Assembly: GCA_017590115.1 (NCBI GenBank) | Contig: JAGGNK010003335.1 | Coordinates: forward strand, 12,431,808-12,495,807 | Source: Montifringilla adamsi | Lineage: Eukaryota; Chordata; Aves; Passeriformes; Passeridae | DNA: 64,000 nt | Direction: 5' to 3' | Shown: positions 23,712-34,800 of the stretch, piece after piece | How positions within the stretch are numbered: the stretch's first letter is position 1 | How the letters are laid out: every line of letters begins with the position of its first letter | The notes under the pieces: model-generated | The model's database searches: none | Told to the model about the DNA's origin: nothing | What the model saw: the letters and a program-made list of their open reading frames with translations, nothing else | Position numbers and translations under genes: made by a program

Positions 23712-24719
23712 CCTGGACAGTGTGCTGCCCCTGGATGGGCCTGGGTTTCCTTTCAGCCCAGAGGCCTGTCTTGCACTGCTGTGGCCCCTTTTCCAGAATT
23801 TTGTTCACTGGGACTGTTGCCAGCTCAGCCTGACGAAGCTCCTGGCCCGGAAGGAAATGTATGGAGCTGTGCTGAAACAGCCCGTTACATCAGCAGTGTG
23901 TTGGGCAAGCAGGTAGCAGTGCCTCAGGGCAAGAGAAAGCCCCAGGTGGGGCAACTGGTCTGCTGCCTCTGCCATCCCCCTGCAGTGGTGAGGTCAGGAT
24001 CTTGTGTTGCTCCTCAGAAAATCCACCCAGTTTCTCTGGGCCCATGTTGCTCACCTGGATTTGCGCATTCTCGGGTGGCTGTTCCTGTCTCCCCAGACAT
24101 GCTGGGAGGATGCAGCCAGGGTGAGGTGGAGCATGCTGTGCTCGTGTCAGGCGCACCCCGAGGTTCTTCCTGTGCTCTGCCCCCGTGTTCTGCCCCACTG
24201 CTCTGCTGTGAGGGAGAGGGCGGGCACATGGACACCTCCTGTGGCCCAGCCTCTGCCCCCCATCCCACACCCCAAAAAAGGGAAGTCTCTGTGAGACGGA
24301 AGTCTGCCCCATGCCTTTCCTTTGACTGCAGCAGTCACATTTTCTCCGCTGCGGGTAGCCCGAGTCACTTATCCTTGCCTGGCTGCCAGGGTGAACTGGG
24401 CCCATGGAGAGACCAGTGAAGGATGGGATCCTTTATGTGCAGCACACCAAATTTGGAAAGGTAAAGGGTGGATTTGGGGTTGGTAGAGGGTTTGCCCTGA
24501 CTTGTCATGATGCTGGGCCTGGGACTGGGCCCTCAGCGACCTGGGAAGGAGCCACACCTACTGGAGCTGCCCTTGGGGGAGCCTTGGGCTCAGGAGCTCC
24601 ATAAGTGGGGCTTTCCCGTGAGGCTGAGGGGACTCATCTGTGTGGGCACCCACTCTGGCTCGCCCATGTGTCGGGTTCTTCTTGCTTGGTCACCATATGA
24701 GTCTCAATGGAAGAATAAA
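23712..24719 (+). other. DDX41 3' UTR, overlapping DOK3 exon 1
   Basis: No AATAAA or ATTAAA is seen between the DDX41 stop and 24403. The first canonical signal is at 24714, beyond the DOK3 first coding exon. The DDX41 3' UTR therefore probably covers the DOK3 5' exon on the same strand, unless a weak unrecognised signal is used. Confidence 0.5.
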
Positions 24720-27312
24720 CATGCGTTAATGTGGCGCAGCTCCAGCGTGTGTGTGTGTGTGTGTGTGTGTGAGTGGGGCCCTGGGGACATGGGACATGTG
24801 GGATATGTCCTTGTGCCCCCCACTATCCCAGTCCTGTGGGGCCAGCACCATCCAGCAACACCCTCGTGGCTTGGGCTGCTCCTCTGTGCCCTTGGAGGGG
24901 TCACTGAGTGCCACAGCCCTTGGGACAAGGTATGGGTGACACGGTGAGAGTACCTGGGGTCGGGCCAGCTCCAGGGAGCTGTCGGGTGTTGACGAAGTAG
25001 GTCCTGCTGGCACACTGCTCATGCCATGGCAGGGTGGCCATGTCCTGTGGGTGTCTCAGTGGATGTGTGGGGCTGCAATCGCACTCTGACCTCCCTGCTG
25101 AACGAGAACCAAGCCCTGGAAGCACAGCAGGCAGCCCTGGGTGTGAGGAGCTGGTGCCCTGCCATGAAGAGGCAGGTGGGCTGGGGGTGGTGGGTATTTT
25201 GGGTGCTTGGCTGCATCTGGTTCCTGCAGGGCGGAGGCTCTGCTGCACTTTTGAGGTACATGGTGGCACGCGCCCCCGCTATCCCATGACAGACTGGGAA
25301 GGTGCTGGTGCTGCAAAGGCTCCCCTGGGAGGAAGCAGGCTGCTCATGTGAGATGTGAGGCTGCCAGCAGGAGCCTTTGCAGCTCAAAATGGCTTTAATT
25401 TGCATCAGGGTCTGTCCTGAGAACAGCTTGAGAGCTCAGCTGCAGGTCGGCAGGCCAGCACTTGCAGCAGGGAACAAAGAGCAGGACCTGGTGCTCAGGG
25501 AGCCGGGAGTGAGTGTGACTCACCGAGTGAGCCATGCCAAGCCCGCTTGGGGCAAGGCCCCCCTCAGCCCAGCTTTGGGCCTGCCCTGCCCCACAGTTCA
25601 GGGCTCTGTGCTGGCCCCTGTTCTCTGTGCCCTCCAACAGCATCTGGTGGGTGCGGGCCGGGACTGCCCTATGCCCCTCGTGCCCTGTATGGAGGGCAGT
25701 GCTGCCAGATGCAGCAGCCAGCTCTTTGCTGACCCGCTTTTGGCCTGTGTTTGCTCTTTCCATGCATTAGAGGTGCTGGAGGAAGATGCGAGCCCAGCTG
25801 TTTGCTGCCAGCCCGTCCGGCGTGGCCCGCATGGAGAAGTTTGATGTGCGGGATGATGGCACGATCCCAGAGAAGATGTCCCTGCAGCGGTGTGCCCGCC
25901 GGGTGATCCGCCTCTCTGACTGCGTCTCCGTGGGCCCGGCGGGCACGGAGAGCTGCCCCAAAGCCACCGCCGCCTTCTACCTCACCACCACCGAGAAGAG
26001 CTATGTGCTGGCGGCCGAGCAGCGCGATGAATGGATCACCCAGCTCTGCCAGCTGGCCTTCCAGGTACTGGCCTGGGTAAGCTGGGAAGCTCCAGGGCAG
26101 GCAGGGGATTTGTTCTTCCCCCCCTGCCCCGTCCCAGGTCATACTCATATCCATTTGTTTCAGGGTGCAAAAGAGACAGTGCCAAGTAGTGCCAGGACCC
26201 AGCCCGGCCCTGCTGTCCCCATGGAGGAGAACTCCCTCTACTCGTCCTGGCAGGACCGTACGTGCAAGGGTGGTGAGGAGGGCTGGGGTGGGCTGCAGTT
26301 CAGTGCTGCACTGCTGACCCCTGGCTTGTTTGGCTCCCACAGTGACTGAATTCTTGGTGCTGGTGGTCCAGACGGAGGCGGCCACCCGCTGCGGGCTGCA
26401 CGGGCACTACCTGCTCTCAGCCCTTCCCCAGAGCCTGACGCTGAAGGACCCCCAGTCCCGCCAGCCCCTGCTCACCTGGCCCTACCCCTTCCTTCGCAAG
26501 TTTGGCCAGGATCAGGTGAGTCCCCCACTCCTTCTTGGGGCTGTTGCCTGCCCAGGGTGGGTGGCAGCCCCTCACCCTCCCCTCTGACCCTGCAGGCTGT
26601 CTTCTCCTTCGAGGCTGGCCGCCGCAGTGACTCTGGCGAGGGCACCTTCACCTTCAGCACCCCACGGGCCCCTGAGCTCTGCCGGGCTGTGGCTGCTGCC
26701 ATTGCCTGCCAGCAGCAGGGCAAGGACACCCTGGACCCCAGACTCTTCTGTGTCTCAGACCCCCAGCTCTTTGCACAGGGCCTTGAGCCCCAGCCCTGGG
26801 GGCCTGGGAGCGATGATCCCCAGCCCAGCCCAGCCCTGGGGGGCACACAGCCTGCCTCCCACCCCCCTGCCAACCTCCTCCGCTTCACCCCACCAGAGCC
26901 AGACGCCTCATGCCCCATCGTCTATGCCTCCATCGCCCGGGGCCAGCAGCCTCTCTTTGTGTCAGGGCAGCCAGGCTCTGGGGAGCCCTGGGCCGTGGGG
27001 AAGCCGCTCCCTGAGCATCTCTACGAGAACATCTTCACTGCAGAACCACATCCAGCCAGGGCCCAGGAAGAGGAGGAGGAAGGGCAGTGGGAGCTGGGGC
27101 GCCGACAGGCCCCTGAAGGCCACAGCAGTGAGGGGGGGCCCGTCTATGACAACCGGGCCGCCATGGCACAGACCCCCCGCGCCGCGGGCTGGGGGCGCGG
27201 AGGGCAGGAGGCGCTGTCAGGGCGCTCCGGGCACAAGCCTCACAGCACCCTTCGGGCCAAGTTGGTGCGGCTGCTGAGCCGGGAGAGCCCCGGAGCGCGG
27301 GACTGGGCTTGA
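24404..27312 (+). CDS. DOK3: DOK3 docking protein (PH-PTB adaptor)
   Basis: Exons 24404-24460, 25771-26064, 26164-26257, 26343-26515 and 26596-27312 join to 444 residues (human about 496). Exon 1 encodes MERPVKDGILYVQHTKFGK, the start of the PH domain, which runs on with RCWRK and SGVARMEKFDVRD to about residue 115. The PTB (IRS-type) domain follows, with MEENSLYSSWQD, TEAATRCGLHG, LRKFGQDQAVFSFEAGRR and GEGTFTFSTPRAPELCRAV. The tail has tyrosine motifs IVYASIA, HLYENIF (YxN, GRB2-type) and PVYDNRA and ends in KLVRLLSRE. It is an adaptor that dampens immunoreceptor signalling in B cells and myeloid cells. The small first exon lies 1.3 kb upstream of exon 2 inside the likely DDX41 3' UTR. Confidence 0.93.
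24714..24719 (+). terminator. Polyadenylation signal, probably DDX41
   Basis: AATAAA in DOK3 intron 1, followed by GT-rich sequence that includes the (GT)12 run at 24747. GT/U-rich downstream elements favour cleavage. Use inside the DOK3 intron could also give a truncated DOK3 transcript. Confidence 0.55.
24747..24770 (+). repeat. (GT)12 microsatellite
   Basis: Perfect dinucleotide run, 28 bases after the AATAAA signal. Confidence 0.98.
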
Positions 27313-27343
27313 TGTGGCCGGTGCCGGTCGGTGCCGTTCGGTC

Positions 27344-27349
27344 AATAAA
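27344..27349 (+). terminator. DOK3 polyadenylation signal
   Basis: AATAAA 32 bases after the DOK3 stop, giving a very short 3' UTR; the PDLIM7 CpG promoter begins about 100 bases later. Confidence 0.85.
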
Positions 27350-27399
27350 GGCCCTTCCCGGACTCGGACTCGGCTCCGCCGCTGCTGCGAGGAGTGAGC

Positions 27400-27625
27400 G
27401 GGGCGGGCGGGGCAGCTCGAGCCTCGCCGCTAGAGGGCGCCGCCGTGCCCGCCCCGGCAGGCAGAGGCGCGCGCGGTGATTGGCCAAAACGCCCGCTGGC
27501 TCCGCCCCCTCCCGATCCTATATATGGTGGGGCCGGGCCGGGCGGGGGCGGTGCCCGGGTTCGAGTCCCGCGTCGGCCCGCACCGCTCCGCTCCCGCCCG
27601 CTTGGCCGGGCCCCGCTGGCCGCGG
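27400..27625 (+). promoter_or_regulatory. PDLIM7 upstream promoter P1 with TATA/CArG-like box and leader exon
   Basis: CCTATATATGG at 27517-27527 is both TATA-like and close to an SRF CArG box. It stands in a CpG island with a CCAAT-like GATTGGCC at 27477. A good donor (CGCGG|GTGAGT) follows at 27625, so a noncoding leader exon of roughly 27545-27625 is likely. Confidence 0.55.
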
Positions 27626-28065
27626 GTGAGTCCGGGGAGCCGGGCTGTGGCGGGGGGCTCCGTCCTCTGCCGGGGGGGATGGGGGCGTGAGGGGTGGAGG
27701 GCTGAGGCCTGTGGCCTGGCTTAATGGGAAGGTGGGTGGTCAGGGTCGGGCCCGTGCAAGGCAGAGCCGGCGTCCCCGACCCCTGGAGGGGGGCAGCGGT
27801 GTGGGATGGGGAGGGGTCCCGAGGCCCTCCGCGGATTGGGGCTTCCCAGCAATAATCACAGCTGCTCAGCCTGTGCACGCTGGGGACCCCCGGTGCAGCC
27901 GGGCCCCGTCCCGCCGGGGAGGGGTGGGGGTATCCGCCCGCTCCGGGCCGCCCCGTCCCGGCGCCTCGCCGGGGCTTGCGCGGCTCCCGGGCGCCGGGAA
28001 TGCCTGACACGCAGCTCTTCCCCCGGCCCTCCCGAGCGGGGAGCGGGCTGGTGTCGTCTTACACG

Positions 28066-28075
28066 CCTTATATAG
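28066..28075 (+). promoter_or_regulatory. Second TATA/CArG-like box (P2) upstream of PDLIM7
   Basis: CCTTATATAG differs from CC(A/T)6GG at one position and also serves as a TATA match. It lies 550 bases downstream of the first box, still in CpG-rich sequence. A possible exon end CTTCCAG|GTAAAA follows at about 28225. Confidence 0.4.
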
Positions 28076-28225
28076 ACCGCACCGGCCCGGGGAGAGCGGG
28101 GGCACGCTGGCCCCCGGCCCTGCAGCCGGCCCGTGCGAGGCGTGGGGAGCCCCGCGGCCGGCCCTGTCCGCCCTCGGGAGGAAGGTCCTGGGGCCGTTCG
28201 TAGGGGTTCTGGCGGCTTCTTCCAG

Positions 28226-28878
28226 GTAAAAGGTGACGAGAGGCTGGTGCTGGCCCGTCTGTCCGGAGCCTTGGCCGGCTGACAGCTGTCAGGCAGGGGA
28301 GTGCCGGGATTCCCTCCTGCCGAAGCCCCGGAGATGGGCTCGCTCCCAGGGAGCATCTGCTCGGCCGGCTGCCGGAGCGCCAGCCCGGCTGCTCTGCCAG
28401 GCGCCTCGGGTGGCATCACGCAGCTCCTGTGCTGCTGCTGCTGCTAATTCATCCGGCAAAAATGCTTCTGGTTCCTATCGCTCTGTACCTGCTGTTGCTT
28501 CTCTGTGGTTTGAACAGCCTTGGCTCCCAGCAGCTCACAGAAGTTCCTGGGGTGCTGGAAAGGAGAGTACATCCTAGGTTTGGGAAGAGAGTAGAGCCCA
28601 CAGACACTCCACTGTGGGTGGCAGCAGGGCTGTGCCTGGCTCCCTGGCACTAGTCAGTGTTAGCCTGGGCCCCTCAGTGCTGACGTTGCTGGAGGAGATG
28701 CTGATGGATTTGGGGTGCGTCTCTAACCACAGTGTAGGATGGTCAGGGTGGAGTTACAGCTGGAAACGTGACCTACCTCCTGTCCTACCCTGCCAGGCAC
28801 CGAGCCCTCTCCTCGCCTGCTCTCCCTGCATTGTTTCCACATACCCTAACACTGGGATCACACCCTTTTCCCTTGCAG
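28226..28878 (+). other. PDLIM7 5' intron
   Basis: No conserved coding exon is seen. A 74-codon reading frame at 28429 with a hydrophobic start is discussed in the findings. Confidence 0.5.
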
Positions 28879-28880
28879 AG

Positions 28881-31800
28881 ATGGGCGACATGGAGTCCTA
28901 CAAGGTGATGCTGAATGGGCCAGCACCCTGGGGCTTCAGGCTGCAGGGAGGGAAGGATTTCAGCATGCCGCTCTCCATCTCCAGGGTAAGAGAAACCAAA
29001 GCTGGTGACACCCATCCTTCCTCCTGCCTCTGTGGGAGGGAGGCCGCAGTGGCTGAGGCAGAGCCGTACGGGGGATGTGGATGAGCTGGGGCCCCGGGAA
29101 TGCTGCATCCTGCCCTGCCTGGCTCCACGTAGCCTCCTTGGTCCCTTATCAGCTGCAGCCCAGCACGGGGGTGTTCCGGGCAGAGAGCTGCAGGCAGGAA
29201 CGTGAAATTCTGCACAGCCTCAGCAGAGGGGGGCAGGGGAGGCCCCTTCCGGAGCGTTCCCACCACAGCGGGAGGGGATCTGCTCTCTGAGATGTGGGAC
29301 TGGCTTCCTGGTCTGCACCCCAGCACTGGGCTTGGCATCCCAGCACCGAGCCAGTGCCCTTCTGCCCTCCTTTCCACAGCATGGCTCCCAGCTCTGTGCC
29401 TGGGGTCACTCCTGAAATGGGCATGGAGAGGAGGAAGCTGCACTGCTGCCTGCACAGGGATGTGACTCCCTCCACAAAACTCTCCCATTTCTCCAGTGAG
29501 AGCCATTGTGCCACAGCTGGTTGTGCCCGTGGCCGCTGGTTTGAGCCTCTCCCGCTGCAATATTCCCGGGTTTGACCCTGGCTGTGTGCAGGTCCCCATC
29601 TCTGGGCGGGTGCTGGCCACAGCTTTGGCCACGCAATTGCCTTATAAGCCTTGGAATGTGACTGCATCGCCTGTGCCGCTGGCGCTGGGGCAGCTGGCAC
29701 GCAGGCTGCTTCTCCAAGGACAGCTTTGCTTGTGGCATCGAGTGCTGCGTGGGGACCTGCCCCTGGCACGAGCCGGGCACTGCACACCTGCCCCAGAGGG
29801 CACAGATCTCCACAGCATCCCAGCGTGGAGCACGGGCCCTGAGGGCACTGCGTGAGGCTGGAGTCGCCTGTGTCGCTGCCCTGGGGCCTGCTGATCTCTG
29901 CTGAGCACGCAGAGACAGATTCAGCGAGTTTATTCTCTAAAAAATGTTTCTCTTGGCTGCGAGCCAGTTCTTAACAAAGGGTCTGGTTGGATGGAGGAGC
30001 CTCCCAGAGCCTGGGGCAGGGGCCTTGTGAAGCAGTGCTTGGTGGGGCTTGGGCAGTGCTGCCGTGTCCTGCACAGGGCAGGAGCAGGAGGGACATTCCC
30101 AGGGGATGCAGCCAGCTTTGGGGGCTCTCTGGTGAGGCTGGGCTGCATGGCAGGGTGGTGTGCTCTGATGGGAAGGTGTGAGCCTGTGCTGCTCTGCACT
30201 CCAGAGGCATCTCCAGACCCAGATTGCCCAGAGCATGCTGCTGTCCCTGGCCACTGCTTCCCGTGAGCTCGACCTGTTGCAGCAGGCTGGAGGGAAGCAT
30301 CCTGCCCCAGTTTTGTGGGCTGCAGTGGGACCCTGCTCTGCAGGTCTGCAGGGGTGGACAGCACGGGACAATGCTGATGTGTCCATTGGCTTTACTTTCA
30401 GCTGTGTCCATCCCTGTGGCACTCCTGGGTGATCAGTGAGGCTGTTTCAGCTCGTGGCCCTCTGGCATGTACCTCCTGTGGTACGGGGCTCTGCTAGGGT
30501 GCTGGCCCCCTGGCTAGGCAGGCTGTATACCATGGTCCCTCTGCTGGAGCTGGGATAAGGACTGCAGTCTGGATAGCTGGATGCTGCATGGCACATCCTG
30601 GCATCTGCCAGCTGGAAAAGAGGAGAGACATTGGGTGCTACTGGTGGGAAGGCACTGAGGGATGCACTGAGGGAGGCTCTGTCCTGGAGGCCTCTGGACG
30701 GGGCAGTAGGTGAGCACCTCTCTGGATGTGGTGATGGACGTGCAGAGAACAAAAGACTGGGTGGAGAGGTGAGGAAGGAAGCCCTGGTTAGCGGGTCTGG
30801 GTGGGAAGTAGGAGGGCACCTGTCAGAGGGGTTTCCTGCACGTTGGCATGGAGGGGGACGGGAAGTGCTGACCAGGCTGGGTGAGGCTTCATGACGCAGC
30901 CTGAAGTGCTCTCCCCTTCCTGGGCAGTCGTGTGAAAACCTCTCCCAACTCCTGCTCCTGCCTCCAAACCCACGCAGCTGCCCCGTGCCTTCCCCAGCCC
31001 TCCAGGGCAGCAAGCTGGGGCTTGCAGCAGCATGGCCAGGGGCTGGGGGCATCACTGCTGCTCAGGGCACCCTCCTGTGCCAGGCTGGAGGAATGGGAGG
31101 GCAATGTGGGGATACCCATGTCCTGCTGGGAATAGCAGTGGGATGCAGGTGGAACTGGGCCACATCCAGTCCATGTGAGGTGTTTGGCCTTGCATGGAGG
31201 GCTGTTGTTGGCCTAGAGAAGGGATGTGTGGCTCTGGGGCGAGCCGGGTTCTGCAAGGAGGGGCCAGGACTCTGTGGCAGGGATTTTTCAGCCCTCTGAC
31301 AGTGCTGGGAATCTGGCTCGCTCCTTTTATGTTCATGTCTAACAGGACTTGAGGAAATACTTGGTCTGGGTCCAAGCGCCTCGAGTTCTTCCATGCTGGA
31401 GGAGCAGGAATGGCTGCAGCCTGCCCACGTCTGTCTGTCTGTCTGTCAGTGCCTGGGAGTTGTGTGCAGTGCTCCGGGCCCTGCTCGCCTCTGGCTGTGC
31501 ATCCCTGGTGGGAGGGGAGGGCAGGGCAGCCTCCACTTCCCAGCACGGGTTTGACATTCAGCCGTGCCATGGAGCCATAGCGGGGCCAAGGCGCATCCCT
31601 GGCACCGTGGCCGGGAGCAGAGACTTGTGGCTGTGCTCCCGGCTGTCCCAGCGGGGCCACATGGGTGGGGGCGGGTGTCTCCCTGCCCCGGCAGGGCTCC
31701 TGCTTCTCTGTGGGAATGAGGTAATGTCTGTGCCTGGTGGGAACGGGCCGGGAGCGCGGGCGGCTGGGGGGAGTGCCCAAGGGGTGCCTCCCCTGTCCTT

Positions 31801-34800
31801 CCCCGCCCCAGGCGAAGGGCTGGACATGCCTGTGGTTTGCAGTGAGATGTGGGCTGCCCTGACTCACTGTGCTCTCTTCCTGCCCCGGGACCACAGGGAT
31901 GACTCCAGGGTGAGGCTGGGCTTTGAGGCTGAGGCAGCACTGCCTCTGTGTTTGGTGTCACGGCAATGAGGCCCTGGGGTGCTGGCAGGGTCCCCAAGCA
32001 TGCCAAAGGGAAAGGGCTGGGCAGTGCCCTGGAGAAGTGCTTTGCCTTCTGTTGCTGCCAAGGGGAAGAGTAATCTGGGGATCCCCGCTTTCCCCTGGGG
32101 CAGGTCAGTGTGGAGTCCTGTGCTGGGCTGGGGATCCTGGGTCTTGGAAGGCCTCTGCCCTCACGAGGATGTTCCTCTGCTCCCACGTCACTGCTTGGCT
32201 GTTCCAGCTGTCCCTAACTCTGTCTATCCTGCAGCTGACTCTGGGTGGGAAGGCAGCCCAGGCCGGCGTGGGAGTGGGCGACTGGGTGCTGTACATCGAC
32301 GGGGAGAGCACCAGTGCCATGACACACATCGAGGCCCAGAACAGGATCCGTGCCTGTGGGGACAGGCTCTGCCTCACCTTGAGCAGGTAGGAATTGTGGG
32401 TCCCTCAAACATGGGGCTCTGGTATGACTGGAGTGTAATCAGGGCTCTCTGCCCAGTGCCACCTCCTGGTATCACCATCTCCCAGCATCACTGCTCCTTA
32501 CTTAGAGCCTGGAAGTCCCTGGCTGTGTCCAAGGGCTTGCCTGGATAAGGCTTAACCTGACTGCAAGCCACAGGGCAGTGCCAGCTGGCCATGTTTCCCC
32601 TCGGCTGGGTGCTGCATCCGTGGGGTACCAGCATGCTGGTGGTGTCTGGACCAACTCCAGTACCTGCCCATCTGTCTCCTCTCTTGCAGAGCCCAGAACC
32701 AGCTGGGGAAGCCGCAGAAGGTACGTGTGGCTCCTGGTGCCACAGTGGCAGCTCAGCCTCGTCTCAGGGGAAGGGAATCTCAGTGTAGTGAAACAAATGG
32801 ACTTTGCTCTTGGGGCTTTTAGGGGGCTGGGGTGTGTTTCAAGGTCTAGAAAGCCCAGCTGGAGGAGCAGCTCTGACCTCTGGCACCGTGGAGGATCAGA
32901 GGGAGCGGGATGTGCACCGTAGGTGCTTGGGCCCAGATTGTCTGTGCCCCTGCTGGTGCTGGGTGTGGGCAGGGATGCAGAGGGGCCAGCACAGGGGAGG
33001 AGGCTGGGCAGGTGCAGCACTATGTTTGCTAGTGCTGGGGAGTGCCCTGGCACAGGGAGGCAGGGCTGGGGCTGGTGACTGGTGGCTCCTGGGCAGAAGC
33101 CACCTGCATGTGTTCAGCTTTGTGCCATGGGACATTTACAGTCGGCGTGTGTGCATGCACCGCCCTGCCACGGGCAGCAGCGAGTGTCCGGGGCACCTAC
33201 TAATCTCCAAGTGACCCTCAGGCTGGGTTTGTGACCTGCTGTCGCTGGGCCAGGTGCCCAGTGGAGTGAGTGCCAGCCTGGCAGAGCCTGGTCTCCAAGG
33301 TGCACGTGCTGTCCGGCTTTCCTCCCTGGCTGCCTGCTGCGCTGCCTGGCCCAGGGCTGCCCCTTGCATGCTGCTTGACGTGTGAGCCCGTGTCTGTGTG
33401 TTTTGTCTTGCTCAGGACTCACTCCCCTGCTCTGAACCCCTGAAATATAACTTCGCTCCCAGCACCGCCCTCAACAAAACAGCTCGGCCCTTCGGGGCCG
33501 GCTCACCTCCGAACCCACGGCCTGGGCTGGTGACGAAACCCGTGACCTACGCGCCCCTGGCGCCCGCCTGCACCCCCCAGCACAACGGGTATGTTGCTGT
33601 CCATCCTGCTCCCTGAGGATCGGGGGCAGCCTGCTGCCCGGCCCTGCTGCGCCTTGCATGCCAGGCACCCTGGGTGGGAGCGGGTGACAGTGCCCGTGCC
33701 GGAGCCACCGGTGGCTGGTGCTGAGGTGGCACAACAGAACTGTCTCTGTGTCACACAGGGACACACAGCCACGCTTGTGCTGGTCCCTTGCTCAGGGACG
33801 CGTCAGCCTGTGGGGGCTCCTGCCAGGCTTGACATGGTGGCTGTGGCAGGACACTGGCTGGCATCTGCAGTGTGGCAGGGAAACGGTGGCTGGCTGTGAC
33901 CACCGGCCGGTGCCTGCCTGTGGAAGTCCTGCTGTTCTCCTGGCTGCTGGAAGGGGCTGGGCAGAGTGATGGCCTCTAGCCCTGCCACTCTGTTCCCTGG
34001 CTCTGCCACATGTGTGCAGCAGCTGCTGATCCCTGCTCCTCCTGCCAGAGCTGCCATAGTGCCCAGGAACTGGGCAATGGGGTAGGATGTAGCATGGACT
34101 GCCCTGGGCATCCAGGCCTGTTGTGGGGGCTGTGGGAGCACAGTCTGGTCCACCGGCATCTGTCCCTGTGTCCCAGTGTGCTCTCAGCCCTGGGTGAGCT
34201 GGGTGTGAGACTCAGGGATAGGGGGCTAATGCAAGCTGTAGGTGAGCTCTGGAAACTTCTTGGGTGCTGTAGGTCTAATTTCACCTTCCTTTTTCTTTCT
34301 TTCTCTCCTCCCTTTCTCTTTCCCTCTCCCTACAGGTGCTGAGCCTTGACAAGTCAGTAAGCCTTTTACCTGCTCTCTCTATCCTCCCTGCATGCCTCTT
34401 CCCTGCCAGTGCCCTGTCCTTCAGGGCAGGGCCATCCTGGGGATGGGCAGCAGGCACTGCTCTGCCCGTGTGGGTGGGTCACTCCTGGCACCAAGCTGTC
34501 CCCAGTGTAGAGGGGACAGCTGCCTGTCTCTGTCAGCTGCTGGGGCCCTGGAGTGTCCTTGTGTGTGATCCATTCCCTGTTCCCCAAGATGTGGCTGTGC
34601 TGGGCAAGGGCTGATGGGCTGTGCTGGGCACCGTGCCCGTGGCCAGGTGGCACTGCCATAGACGGCTGTGGTGCAGCTTCCCTGATGGTGTTTTTTGACC
34701 TTGGCTTATTCTTGCTCTGTCCTTTCTCTTTCTGGCCCTTGGGGCCAGTTTCAAATTGCCAGGAATGGTGGTGGTCATTCCAGAGTCAGTCCTTCACAGG

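Larger units (their letters stand above)
24461..25770 (+). other. DOK3 intron 1
   Basis: A 1.3 kb intron holding the AATAAA and (GT)12 above. No other coding signal was recognised on either strand. Confidence 0.7.
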
